From the NCBI GenBank assembly GCA_035356615.1, contig DAOQSN010000022.1, positions 26,399-90,398 on the forward strand: a DNA stretch of 64,000 bases, given 5' to 3'. Below, one piece after another: positions 1-7,747 of this stretch. Below the pieces are notes generated by a model. The model searched no databases, had not been told where the DNA came from, and saw nothing but the letters and a program-made list of their open reading frames with translations. The translations under genes and the position numbers were made by a program. Each line of letters starts with the position of its first letter. The first letter of the stretch is position 1. Source of the stretch: JAKQDH01 sp029558835 (GTDB lineage: Bacteria > Planctomycetota > Phycisphaerae > UBA1845).

Positions 1-444
1 TCGACGCGTGATGATCCCCACCAGCCGGTGCCCCTCGTCCACTACCGGGATGCCGGAGATGTTGTGCAGCGACATGATCTGTTTGGCCTGGGCGAGGGGC
101 GCGTCAGGCCCCAGTGTGACGGGGTCCAGAATCACGCCGCTCTCCGAGCGCTTGACCTTGTGCACCTCGCGGCACTGGGCCTCGATCGAGAGGTTCTTGT
201 GGATGACCCCGATGCCACCCTCCTGTGCCAGGGCAATCGCCAGGCGCGACTCGGTAACCGAGTCCATGGGGGCGGAAACCAGGGGGACATTGAGCTCAAT
301 CCGCGCGGTGAGCAGCGTGCGGGTATCCACCTCGTCGGGCAGCGCGGCTGAACGCCGCGGCACCAGCAGCAGGTCGTCAAACGTGAACGCATCCTGGACG
401 ATTCTGGGTTCGGGGTAGTACGGAAGGGGACGCCGATGGGCCAT
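1..444 (-). CDS. guaB: IMP dehydrogenase, N-terminal part (runs off left edge)
   Basis: IMP dehydrogenase oxidises IMP to XMP, the committed step of GMP synthesis in the cytoplasm. The visible 148 codons start with ATG at 444, preceded by an AAAGGT ribosome site. They show the family's N-terminal signature: 'FTFDDLLLVP' at about residues 20-29, 'PLVSAPMDSVTES' at 54-66 and 'GGIGVIHKN' at 76-84. A CBS-type regulatory insert begins near residue 103, with 'ISGIPVVDE' at 129-137. The catalytic Cys loop lies beyond the window edge. The gene is separated by about 230 bp from the pabB-pabC-NIF3 operon on the same strand, so it probably has its own promoter. Family assignment is secure. Confidence 0.96.
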   Translation of the reverse strand, partial: MAHRRPLPYYPEPRIVQDAFTFDDLLLVPRRSAALPDEVDTRTLLTARIELNVPLVSAPMDSVTESRLAIALAQEGGIGVIHKNLSIEAQCREVHKVKRSESGVILDPVTLGPDAPLAQAKQIMSLHNISGIPVVDEGHRLVGIITRR

Positions 445-677
445 GGGCAGCTACCTTTCGCGTGAGTAGTTGCCGACCTACCCTAACGCGCCCACCACCA
501 GCGTCAAGGGGAGAACTTCGAGCCCCAATCCGGACCGGCCGTGGCACGCCGGGTCGGCTTCTCGGGCCGGACGGCAGGCATACCCACAGCAATCGCTCCG
601 CGGGCGTTACCCCGCCTCCCCGCCCCGATGGCCGCGCCGGCTCCGGCCCGGAAGACAGGCAGGGTGTCGCCGACGAG

Positions 678-1820
678 CTACCGTGCGGGCCGAAACGGGT
701 CGGCGTCGGCCGCACTGACGAAGGCGTCGAGGCCGGGGCACGCGGCCATCAGCCTGCGGGCCAGGCTGGGCAGCACCGGCCGCTCGCTCGCCCAGTGACC
801 GAGGGCGATGGCGGTGCAACCCTGGCGATGGATCGTCAGGGCGTCGTGATGGCGAATCTCGCCGGTGACGATCACATCGTCGGCCGAGGTCGCCGCCCGC
901 AGAGGCAGGCTGCCGGCTGAACCCACGGCCACGACGGCGCGCGTCACGATGTGGTCCGGGTCGCCGACCAGTTGCACGACCGTCGCTCCGGTGGCTCGGC
1001 GGAGTCGGCGGGCGAGTGCGCCCAACGACACCGGCTTCGGCAACGTCCCCATCCGCCCGATGCCGCGAACCAGGGCAGGTTTCAGCGGGTACACGTCGAA
1101 CGCGGGCTCTTCATAGGGGTGAGCGCGGCGCAGGGCGGCCACCACCGCCGGCACGGCCGGCGCCGGCACCACCGTCTCCAGGCGGATTTCGTCCACGTAT
1201 TCGAGCTTGCCCCGCTCCCCCACGGCCGGTTGCGTCGTCTCGTCGCCGAAGAACGTACCCTGCCCGGGCGTGCGGAAACTGCACCGGCTGTACGCGCCGA
1301 TGTGCCCGGCGCCGGCCGCAAACATCGCGTCCGCCACCGCTTCAACGTGGACGGGCGGCACGAACACGATCAGCTTGCAGGCACGCTCGCCCTCGGGCTC
1401 CACGTACTCCAGCGGCTCGGTCACGGTGAGGCCGCACAACTCCGCGAGCACGTCGTTGGTGCCCCCCTCGGCCGCGTCGAGCGCCGTGTGCGGAGCATAC
1501 AGAGCGACCCCATGACGAATGCATCGCCACACCAGGGCTTCCATGCCGGCGCTCCGAGCACGCAACGCGATGATCGGTCGGAAGATCGGCGGATGATACG
1601 TGACAATGAGTTGGCACCGACGACCCAGGGCTTCGTCCAGCACGACATCCGTCAGGTCAATGCAGCACAGAACGCGGTCCACCGTCGCCGTCGCATCGCC
1701 CGCGAGCAGGCCCACATTGTCCCAGCTCTGTGCCAGCGCCGGAGGGGCAAGGGCCTCCAACGCGGTGCAAACCTCCCCCAACACAAGTGCCCCCTGCTTG
1801 CGCTTCGCACGTTTACCCAT
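678..1820 (-). CDS. NIF3/YqfO family protein (GTP cyclohydrolase 1 type 2-like)
   Basis: A 380-residue NIF3-family protein of the long YqfO type. These are dinuclear-metal cytoplasmic proteins; a GTP cyclohydrolase activity has been proposed for some members, but the cellular role is unsettled. 'SWDNVGLLAGD' (about 32-42) and the metal-ligand region 'TYHPPIFRP' in the N-terminal half, and 'GEIRHHDAL' plus 'GHWASERPVL' in the C-terminal half, are the family motifs. The central insert with 'HPYEEPAFDVYPL' corresponds to the CutA/PII-like domain of YqfO. The start ATG at 1820 overlaps the stop of the upstream aminotransferase (sequence ATGGGTAA), implying translational coupling in an operon with pabB and pabC. 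Confidence 0.93.
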   Translation of the reverse strand: MGKRAKRKQGALVLGEVCTALEALAPPALAQSWDNVGLLAGDATATVDRVLCCIDLTDVVLDEALGRRCQLIVTYHPPIFRPIIALRARSAGMEALVWRCIRHGVALYAPHTALDAAEGGTNDVLAELCGLTVTEPLEYVEPEGERACKLIVFVPPVHVEAVADAMFAAGAGHIGAYSRCSFRTPGQGTFFGDETTQPAVGERGKLEYVDEIRLETVVPAPAVPAVVAALRRAHPYEEPAFDVYPLKPALVRGIGRMGTLPKPVSLGALARRLRRATGATVVQLVGDPDHIVTRAVVAVGSAGSLPLRAATSADDVIVTGEIRHHDALTIHRQGCTAIALGHWASERPVLPSLARRLMAACPGLDAFVSAADADPFRPAR

Positions 1821-2682
1821 GCTGCGTGCACTCCTTCTCCACAAGTCGCTGAAAGGCCGTGCGCAGGCTTCGCGTCAAGGCTCCCACCTTACCGGCCTTG
1901 ATGTCACGGCGCTCGACGGCCACCACCGGCATCGCCTGCATCATCACGTTGGTCAGGAACACTTCGTCCGCATCGAGGAGGTCATTGACGCTGAGTGGTT
2001 GTTCCTGAGTGGTTACGCCCTGCTCCCCCGCCAAAGCCAGCACCGCCGCCCGCGCAATCCCCGGCAGCACCGGTGTCTCTATGGGCGGCGTCCGCAGCAC
2101 GCCCTCGCGCACCACGAACACGTTGCTGATCGAGCCTTCCGCCACGTGATTGAACTCCGTGAACCACAACGCCTCCTGGCAGCCCGCCTGCTGAGCCGCC
2201 CGCAGCGCAAGCAGTCGCGGTAGATAGCACGTCGTCTTGTGGCCGGCCGTCGGGTCGGTCGTGCACTGCCGATACGGCGAGATCAGCACGCGGACGCCGC
2301 GTTCGTAGAGTCGCTCCGCGGGTGGCGCAAGCGGCAGGGCCGTCGCCGCCACGGCCAGGCGCGGACCGTCTTCCCCTTCGTCTTCGCGCAGCGGCCCGGC
2401 CGACACCGTGAGGCGGAGGCGTGCCATGGACAAGTCATTTTGCCGCAGAAGTTGTTCCAGCGCCGCTCGGCCGGGCAGGGCGTCCAGCGGGATGGGACTG
2501 AGCAGCTTCTCGGCCGAGCGCATGAGGCGAGCCAGATGGGCCTCCAGGCGAAACACCGTCCCGTGCTCCGCGCGCATGGTCTCAAACAGCCCCGCCCCGT
2601 GCAGCCAGCCGCCGTCGTCGATGTCGATGTGGGCCTGCGTCGCGGGCAGGAACTCACCGTTGAACCACACCGTTCGCGTCAC
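1813..2682 (-). CDS. pabC: Aminotransferase class IV, probable aminodeoxychorismate lyase
   Basis: A 289-residue fold-type IV PLP enzyme. The pyridoxal lysine is probably K149 in 'AGHKTTCYLPRLLAL'. 'TEFNHVAEGSISNVFVV' and 'ETPVLPGIAR' are the conserved C-terminal motifs shared by PabC, IlvE and D-amino-acid aminotransferases. Sequence alone does not separate these activities. The PabC call rests on the gene starting with a GTG that overlaps the pabB stop (GTGA), so both are made from one message. PabB makes 4-amino-4-deoxychorismate and PabC cleaves it to p-aminobenzoate and pyruvate for folate synthesis. An in-frame extension upstream inside pabB is unlikely to be used. Confidence 0.9.
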   Translation of the reverse strand: MTRTVWFNGEFLPATQAHIDIDDGGWLHGAGLFETMRAEHGTVFRLEAHLARLMRSAEKLLSPIPLDALPGRAALEQLLRQNDLSMARLRLTVSAGPLREDEGEDGPRLAVAATALPLAPPAERLYERGVRVLISPYRQCTTDPTAGHKTTCYLPRLLALRAAQQAGCQEALWFTEFNHVAEGSISNVFVVREGVLRTPPIETPVLPGIARAAVLALAGEQGVTTQEQPLSVNDLLDADEVFLTNVMMQAMPVVAVERRDIKAGKVGALTRSLRTAFQRLVEKECTQHG

Positions 2683-4160
2683 GCGGGCACCTCCGCTTGG
2701 GCCGACGCCGACCACGCCGGCACAACCTCCGCGCCGGGAGCCGTGCACCCTACTGCCTCGAACATCCCCCGCGCCTTCGCCAATACCTCCTCATACTCGC
2801 GCTGCGGCGTGCTCTCGGCCACGATCGCCCCGCCGGCGTGGATGTCAACCGCGGAGTCCACCTGCACGATGGTGCGGATCGCCACGTTCAGACACAGCGC
2901 ACCGTCCAAGCCAATGTAGCCGAGCGCGCCGCAATAGGGGCCTCGCGCGGTCGGCTCCAATTCGTCGATGATCTGCAGCGCGCGGATCTTCGGCGCGCCG
3001 GTGATCGAGCCGCCGGGAAACGTGGCCGCGAGCAGGTCGAGCCAATGTGTGCCCGGGCGCAGGCGTCCTTCGATCGTCGCGACGCGATGAAACACGGTCG
3101 CCCACTCCTCGATGCAGCCCGGATCCAGTACCCGCACGGTCCCGAACTCGCACACGCGCCCCAGATCGTTGCGGAGCAAGTCGACGATCATGTTCAACTC
3201 GGCGCGCTCCTTCTCACTGGTGGCCAGTTCTTTTCGCCGCCGCGCATCCGCATCCGCGCCACCGCTGCGGGGACGCGTGCCCTTGATAGGTCGGGTGACC
3301 ACGCGGTCCCCGGACACGTGGAGAAACAATTCCGGCGAAGACGACAGCACCGCCCGGCGACCCCCCTGCCACAGGAGCAGCCCGCCGTACGTGGCGGGAT
3401 TCGTTTGTCGCAGGCGCCGGTAGATGGTCAACGGCGTCTCGGTCGTGTGGGCTCGAAAACGCTGTGTCAGGTTCACCTGGTAGATGTCACCCGCGCGAAT
3501 GTACTCCAGAGCCCGACCAACGGCCGCCGCATACGCCTCAGCGCTAAGGTTCGGCCTTACACCCACCCGCCCGACCGGTCGTGCGACAGGCCCGTCCTCG
3601 TATCCCTGCGCTTCCCGCAGCCGTTGCCGCACGTCCGCCAGGCGCCGCCCGACGGCCGGTCGATCCGGCCCGCGCGTTCCCGCCCAATCGACGGCCACCG
3701 CGTACCATTGCCCCGCGACGTGGTCGTACACGCCGGCCGCATCGCACAGCCCGAATCTCAGCAAAGGGACATCCGCCTCCCACCGCGCCGTTGACCGCAG
3801 CCGCTCAAAGCCCAGCCCGGCTTCGTAGCCGAGGTAGCCGACCCACCCCCCGGCAAAACCCGACCAGCCGCGCGGAGCCACGGCATCCGGCAGCCGCTGG
3901 GAGCGTTCCGCAAACGCTGCTATGGGGCACTCGACGACGCCGGGGAATGCGTCCGGCGGGTGTGATGCCCCGCCGTCCCGGCTCGCCTGCCACACTTCTA
4001 CCGGCTCGGCACAGAAGACCGAGAACCTGCCGTAACTCTTGTCCAGGCATGAGCTTTCGAGTATCGCCGCGTCTCCGCCCCGAGCGAAACTCACAACCGC
4101 GGCGGCAGGAGCGCACGCGACGCTCAGCGGCTCTACGACTACCCGCGCAGTGTCCGTCAT
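2679..4160 (-). CDS. pabB: Aminodeoxychorismate synthase component I
   Basis: A chorismate-binding enzyme of about 493 residues that aminates chorismate to aminodeoxychorismate, using ammonia from a PabA-type glutaminase not seen here. Conserved blocks in order are 'GDIYQVNLTQRF', 'RPIKGTRPRSG', 'SEKERAELNMIVDLLRND', 'FPGGSITGAPKIRA' and 'IHAGGAIVAESTPQREY'. The threonine in 'RPIKGT' and the 'SITGAPK' loop resemble PabB more than anthranilate synthase TrpE, but the boundary is not absolute. The start is taken as ATG 4160; an in-frame ATG lies at 4172. Longer in-frame extension upstream lacks family similarity. First gene of an overlapping operon with pabC and a NIF3-family gene. Confidence 0.93.
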   Translation of the reverse strand: MTDTARVVVEPLSVACAPAAAVVSFARGGDAAILESSCLDKSYGRFSVFCAEPVEVWQASRDGGASHPPDAFPGVVECPIAAFAERSQRLPDAVAPRGWSGFAGGWVGYLGYEAGLGFERLRSTARWEADVPLLRFGLCDAAGVYDHVAGQWYAVAVDWAGTRGPDRPAVGRRLADVRQRLREAQGYEDGPVARPVGRVGVRPNLSAEAYAAAVGRALEYIRAGDIYQVNLTQRFRAHTTETPLTIYRRLRQTNPATYGGLLLWQGGRRAVLSSSPELFLHVSGDRVVTRPIKGTRPRSGGADADARRRKELATSEKERAELNMIVDLLRNDLGRVCEFGTVRVLDPGCIEEWATVFHRVATIEGRLRPGTHWLDLLAATFPGGSITGAPKIRALQIIDELEPTARGPYCGALGYIGLDGALCLNVAIRTIVQVDSAVDIHAGGAIVAESTPQREYEEVLAKARGMFEAVGCTAPGAEVVPAWSASAQAEVPA

Positions 4161-4172
4161 GGCCGGGCCCAT

Positions 4173-4531
4173 CCACGAAATGGGGCACAGTATAGCCCGG
4201 ACTCCCCGCGGCGACAGCGTGGCCAAGCCCCGGCGGGGTGGACCACGGGCGTGCCGGGAACTCGCCGAAGCCCGCACCTTTCCGGTGTTCGCAGTGCGGG
4301 GGGAAGGTGGATAGCGCCCACGCCCACTGGCGACCACGCTTACATTGACAGAACACCCCGGTGGGGCTACGCTCCCGACGATTGGTCCGAGCGAGCGGGC
4401 AACGTGGCGCGGCCCCTGCCAGGTGCGTGGGCTATGTCCGTCGTTTCGGTGGTCTGGCGGTGGTGTTCGGCCCAGAGGCACATCAGATGTCGGGCAGCAA
4501 GGTTGAGCACAAGATGGTTCACAACAAGGCA
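4173..4531. other. Divergent intergenic region between pabB and SH3 protein
   Basis: About 360 bp between divergent genes. It should carry the promoters of both the pabB operon (leftwards) and the SH3 protein (rightwards). A TATACT-like box lies on the minus strand near 4189-4194, but no well-spaced -35 partner is evident, so no promoter is called. No further gene is visible. Confidence 0.4.
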
Positions 4532-5905
4532 ATGACAAGTCCGTGGCGGGTGGTCGGCGTGAGGGCGTGCTTAGCGATCTTAGCGGTCGGGGTCATCGCG
4601 GGCGTGGCGTGGGGGCAGACACCCTCCGCCACTGAACCGGTACCCTCGGCGGGCGCCGCGACAAGCCCAACGGCGGCCGAACCCGACGTGCCGCCCACGA
4701 CACCGGGGACCGCAACGGTGGCGTCCACCGAGGAACCGGTGTCGGAGCGCTGGACCACGACGAAGGACGGCGAGATCGTCGCCAACGAGGTGTACATCCG
4801 GAGCGGTCCCAGCGCCAATCACTACCCCGTGATGAAGCTTCAGGCTGGCAACCGCGTGACGATCGTCGGGCGGACCGGCGAATGGTATGAGATCTATGCG
4901 CCGGACGGCGCCGAGAGCCTGATCACCGAAACGTACGTGGACACGGTGGACAACAAGACGGGCATCGTCAACGGCGACAACGTGCGCGTGCGGGCGGCCT
5001 CCGTGCTGCCGGAGTGGAGCAAGGACCGCTCGAAAGTGCAGGTGCAGCTCTCTCGCGGGGCCGAGGTCGTCATCTTGGGGACCACGCCCGACGGGTTCCT
5101 GCGGATCAAGCCGCCGACCGGCGTCACTCTGTGGGTGCATCAGGACCTGGTGGCCGAGGTGGGGCCCGGCGGTCAGCGCGAGGTGAAGCCCATGAGCGCC
5201 ACGCTGGTTCCCGGCGACGCGCAGGAACTTCCGCCCATCGACCGAGCGGCCATGGGCATGGCCGACACGCTGACCACGGCCGACGAGTTGATGAACGCGA
5301 CGGAGGAACGTCGCACGTTGAAGCAGCTCGACGCGGGGGTGAAGGAGGAGATGAAGAAGCCGGTGCTGGAGCGGCAGTATCAGCCGTGGATCGACCGCTA
5401 CCAGCCGATCACCCAGCAGGAGCAGGACGAGTTCGCCCGCGCCTACGCCCAGAAACGCGTTCAGCAGATCGAGTATCTGAAGGAGGCGGCCGAGTCGGCG
5501 AAGCGGATGCAGCATCTGGTGGAGGTGGTGCAGGGCAGCCGGCAGGTGATGATGGACGAGCGGGCGACGTTGCCGCGGGTGGTCCCGCCGGTCCCCGGGG
5601 GCTTTGACGCCCAGGGAGAGATCCGCGTGTCGGCCGCCTATCCGCCCGGTACGACTCCGCGACGCTACCGCCTGGTCGAGCCCGGCAAACCGCCCGGAAA
5701 GACCATCGGTTACATCGAGATACCGCCGTCGGTGACGTTCTCGCCGGAGGATTACATCGGGCGCTACGTCGGTGTCCGAGCCTCCGAGATTCGCCCGCTG
5801 CGCGGCGGCAGCGTGGATATCATCCCGATCTACGTGGTGAGCGAACTGGTGCCCCTCCAGCAGCCGACGCCGCAGACCGGCAAGGAGGAGGCAAAGCCGC
5901 AATAG
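4532..5905 (+). CDS. Secreted protein with two bacterial SH3 domains
   Basis: A 457-residue exported protein. A signal peptide covers about residues 1-29, with a hydrophobic core ('CLAILAVGVIAGVAWG') and cleavage near 'AWGQ'. After a Thr/Pro/Ala-rich linker come two SH3b-like modules: about 80-135 ('NEVYIRSGPSANHYPVMKL', then 'GEWYEIYAPDG') and about 145-210 ('GDNVRVRAAS' to 'TLWVHQDLV'). SH3b domains usually bind cell-wall or periplasmic ligands. The remainder, with a helical, charged middle and a basic Pro-rich end, is not recognised. ATG 4532 has AAGG five bases upstream; ATG 4514 is an in-frame alternative. A strong hairpin and a small lipoprotein-like gene follow immediately. Confidence 0.85.
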   Translation: MTSPWRVVGVRACLAILAVGVIAGVAWGQTPSATEPVPSAGAATSPTAAEPDVPPTTPGTATVASTEEPVSERWTTTKDGEIVANEVYIRSGPSANHYPVMKLQAGNRVTIVGRTGEWYEIYAPDGAESLITETYVDTVDNKTGIVNGDNVRVRAASVLPEWSKDRSKVQVQLSRGAEVVILGTTPDGFLRIKPPTGVTLWVHQDLVAEVGPGGQREVKPMSATLVPGDAQELPPIDRAAMGMADTLTTADELMNATEERRTLKQLDAGVKEEMKKPVLERQYQPWIDRYQPITQQEQDEFARAYAQKRVQQIEYLKEAAESAKRMQHLVEVVQGSRQVMMDERATLPRVVPPVPGGFDAQGEIRVSAAYPPGTTPRRYRLVEPGKPPGKTIGYIEIPPSVTFSPEDYIGRYVGVRASEIRPLRGGSVDIIPIYVVSELVPLQQPTPQTGKEEAKPQ

Positions 5906-5913
5906 ACGACTCC

Positions 5914-5948
5914 GGGCCGCGGCTGTCCAACGGACACCGCCGCGGCCC
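5914..5948 (+). promoter_or_regulatory. Long GC-rich RNA hairpin between SH3 gene and small ORF
   Basis: A near-perfect inverted repeat. A 10-bp outer stem (GGGCCGCGGC with GCCGCGGCCC) and a 5-bp inner stem (TGTCC with GGACA) enclose the loop AAC, with a two-base CC bulge on the 3' side. It starts 8 bp after the stop of the SH3 gene. No T-run follows, so it is not a textbook intrinsic terminator. It could be an RNA 3' stabiliser or attenuator before the small ORF at 5972. Confidence 0.6.
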
Positions 5949-5971
5949 GCGAACCACTCAAGGAGAGCACA

Positions 5972-6139
5972 ATGACGGCGCGCCTCTGGAAGAACGCGAG
6001 GAGACTGTGGCCGGTGCTGGCGGCGGGCGTGCTGCTGCAAGCGGGGGGTTGCGCGGCGAACGAACTGCTGGCGGGACTGGCGACCGCGATGGCCAGCTCG
6101 GTCTTGCAGCAGTTTGTGTTCACCGCCTTCGGGCTCTGA
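5972..6139 (+). CDS. Small 55-residue exported or lipoprotein-like protein
   Basis: A short ORF with an excellent ribosome site (AGGAGAG, 6 bases before the ATG). It encodes a basic start ('MTARLWKNARRLW'), a hydrophobic segment ('PVLAAGVLLQAGGC') ending in a lipobox-like Cys at residue 26, and a short hydrophobic tail. Tiny proteins ending their signal in 'LQ-x-GGC' recur in planctomycete genomes, to my knowledge without an assigned function. The lipobox is imperfect (Ala rather than Leu at -3). It follows the SH3 protein by 66 bp, with a strong hairpin between them, so it may be co-transcribed. Confidence 0.65.
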   Translation: MTARLWKNARRLWPVLAAGVLLQAGGCAANELLAGLATAMASSVLQQFVFTAFGL

Positions 6140-6205
6140 CGCCGCCCGCCCTATCCCCTTTTCGCCGCGGGAAGCTGAAGGTGTACCTCGGTACTTGTTT
6201 GGCAT

Positions 6206-6299
6206 GGGTGCCATGCCCTCACCCGCCGCAGGCGGGGGTGGGCCTGTACCGCGGCTGCAGAGGCATGCTTACCCGCGACCGCGGGAAAGCATGGCACCC
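6206..6299 (+). repeat. MITE-like interspersed element, copy 1 (11-bp terminal inverted repeats)
   Basis: A 94-bp element bounded by GGGTGCCATGC (6206-6216) and its exact inverse GCATGGCACCC (6289-6299). An internal palindrome, ACCCGCCGCAGGCGGGGGT, begins near 6221. A second copy lies in the opposite orientation at 33929-34027 with the same ends and interior. No gene is seen in the rest of the 6140-6496 gap, which also contains a 23-bp repeat at 6369-6391. Confidence 0.75.
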
Positions 6300-6368
6300 A
6301 CAACGCCGAAGAGGCTGAACACGTACGTTCCGCGCGGTGGGGAAGCCCGCCCTCGGAACGGGTGGCAG

Positions 6369-6391
6369 GGCCAAGCGCAGCGCCGCCATGC
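6369..6391 (+). repeat. 23-bp interspersed repeat, copy 1
   Basis: The 23 bases starting GGCCAAGCGCAG and ending CGCCATGC occur identically at 15967-15989, inside the linker of the glycosyltransferase-methyltransferase ORF. The flanking bases are also similar (GGGTGGCAG versus GGGCGGCAT). It is a short dispersed repeat of unknown function. Confidence 0.7.
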
Positions 6392-6496
6392 ATCCCCGTA
6401 GTCGAGTGGCAGGCAGGCACGAGTGCCCTCGGCACGCAGGCGCCTTCGGCCGGGGGCCTGCCCCGCGATTGGGCGCGCGTATGTAAGTGACGCATC

Positions 6497-7501
6497 ATGG
6501 CACACGGGCTCTCACACGCCACGATCATCGGGGATGGAGCGATGGGGACCGTGTGTGCCCTGCTGCTGGCGGAGCACGGTACGCCGGCGACGCTCTGGGG
6601 CGCATTTCCCGAACAGATCGCGGAACTGGCACGCGACCGCGAGAACCGGCGGTTCCTGCCGGGGTACCCGCTGCCGCCTGACCTGACGGTCACCAGCGCC
6701 GCGGACGCGGCCTTCGCCGATACGGAATTGGCCATCTCGGCCGTGCCGTGCCAGTACCTGCGTTCCGTGTGGACGCGGCTGGCACCGCATGTCCCCGCCA
6801 ACGTGCCCGTCGTCAGCGTCACCAAGGGCATCGAGGTGGAGACGCTGCTGCGTCCCAGCGAGGTCATCCAGGCCTGCGCCCGCGTCGGCCCGATCGTCTG
6901 CCTGTCGGGTCCGTGCATCGGGCCGGAGGTGGCCGCCCGCAAGCCCGCCGGCGTGGTCGTCGCCTGCGCGGATCAGGCAGTGGCGCGCCGGGTGCAGGAG
7001 GCCATGAGCACCCGGTATTTCCGCGTGTACACCAGCACGGACGTCGTCGGCCTGGAACTCGCGGGGGCCGTCAAGAACGTCATCGCCCTGGCGGCCGGCA
7101 TCTGCGACGGCATCGAGGCAGGCTGCAACGCGAAGGCGGCCCTGCTCACCCGCGGGCTCGTGGAGATCGCCCGGCTGGGGGTGGCGATGGGTGCCCAGGT
7201 GGAGACGTTCCGCGGGCTGGCCGGCATCGGCGACCTGGTCACCACGTGCATCTCCCCGATCAGCCGCAACCGCAGTGCGGGCGAGAAGATCGGCCGGGGC
7301 ATGTCCTGCGCCGAGGTCGTCGAGTCCACGCGTTCGGTCATCGAGGGCATCGCCACCACGCGGAGCGTTCTGGCGCTCGCTCAGAAGCACAACGTCGAAA
7401 TGCCCATCACCCGCGGGGTGGCATCGGTGCTCTTCGAGGGCTGCCGCCCCCAGGACGCTATCGACCGCCTGATGACCCGCCCGCTGCGCAGCGAGTCATA
7501 G
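6497..7501 (+). CDS. gpsA: Glycerol-3-phosphate dehydrogenase [NAD(P)+]
   Basis: A 334-residue cytoplasmic enzyme that reduces dihydroxyacetone phosphate to sn-glycerol 3-phosphate, supplying the backbone of membrane phospholipids. The N-terminal nucleotide-binding loop is 'IIGDGAMGTVCA', a GDGAMG form of the usual GxGxxG. Further family blocks are 'LSGPCIGPEVA', 'ELAGAVKNVIALAAGICDG' (the catalytic Lys in 'AVKN') and 'GLAGIGDLVTTCISPISRN'. Length is normal. ATG 6497 is preceded by AAGTGACGCATC, a weak ribosome site. The neighbours are unrelated, so it is probably monocistronic. Confidence 0.96.
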   Translation: MAHGLSHATIIGDGAMGTVCALLLAEHGTPATLWGAFPEQIAELARDRENRRFLPGYPLPPDLTVTSAADAAFADTELAISAVPCQYLRSVWTRLAPHVPANVPVVSVTKGIEVETLLRPSEVIQACARVGPIVCLSGPCIGPEVAARKPAGVVVACADQAVARRVQEAMSTRYFRVYTSTDVVGLELAGAVKNVIALAAGICDGIEAGCNAKAALLTRGLVEIARLGVAMGAQVETFRGLAGIGDLVTTCISPISRNRSAGEKIGRGMSCAEVVESTRSVIEGIATTRSVLALAQKHNVEMPITRGVASVLFEGCRPQDAIDRLMTRPLRSES

Positions 7502-7516
7502 CCGGCGCGGAAGCTG

Positions 7517-7551
7517 TCCGCAGATTACTCAGATTGCTCAGATTTCAGGAT
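7517..7551. repeat. 9-bp-period 'CAGATTACT' interspersed repeat
   Basis: The motif CAGATT recurs every 9 bases (CAGATTACT, CAGATTGCT, CAGATTT). A matching element in the opposite orientation lies at about 10622-10652. The two flank the large propeller gene. Such AT-richer elements stand out against the high-GC background and recur between genes in many environmental bacterial genomes. Confidence 0.6.
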
Positions 7552-7616
7552 CGACTCCGGGTGTGATGTCTGTGCGACGGGCTTGCGCGCGAGCCGAGCG
7601 TCCGGATGACCGGTCT

Positions 7617-7700
7617 CACCACTGAGGCACGGGGAGCACGGAGACGACAGAGACACACCCCCATTCCTCTCCGTGGCCTCCGTGCCCCCGTGGTGCTTAT
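7617..7700. repeat. Imperfect inverted repeat, 'CACGGAG/CTCCGTG' element, copy 1
   Basis: The left arm (starting CACCACTGAGGCACGGGGAG) and the right arm (whose inverse starts CACCACGGGGGCACGGAGG) match over about 36 bases with mismatches. They could form a long hairpin downstream of gpsA. A related element lies at about 10366-10435, beyond the other end of the propeller gene. No gene is visible in 7502-7747. Confidence 0.6.
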
Positions 7701-7747
7701 CGCCGACGCACGATGCCTGCACGGGCCGCACGTAGAACACGCAAGCA

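Noticed and set aside
4580..6214. A 544-codon minus-strand frame opposite the SH3 protein
   Set aside because: His/Arg-rich and domain-free; the plus-strand gene has a signal peptide and SH3 modules.
7617..7700. Inverted repeat as a classical intrinsic terminator for gpsA
   Set aside because: The arms are long and imperfect, with no T-run. A related copy occurs near 10.4 kb away from any gene end, so it is listed as a dispersed repeat.
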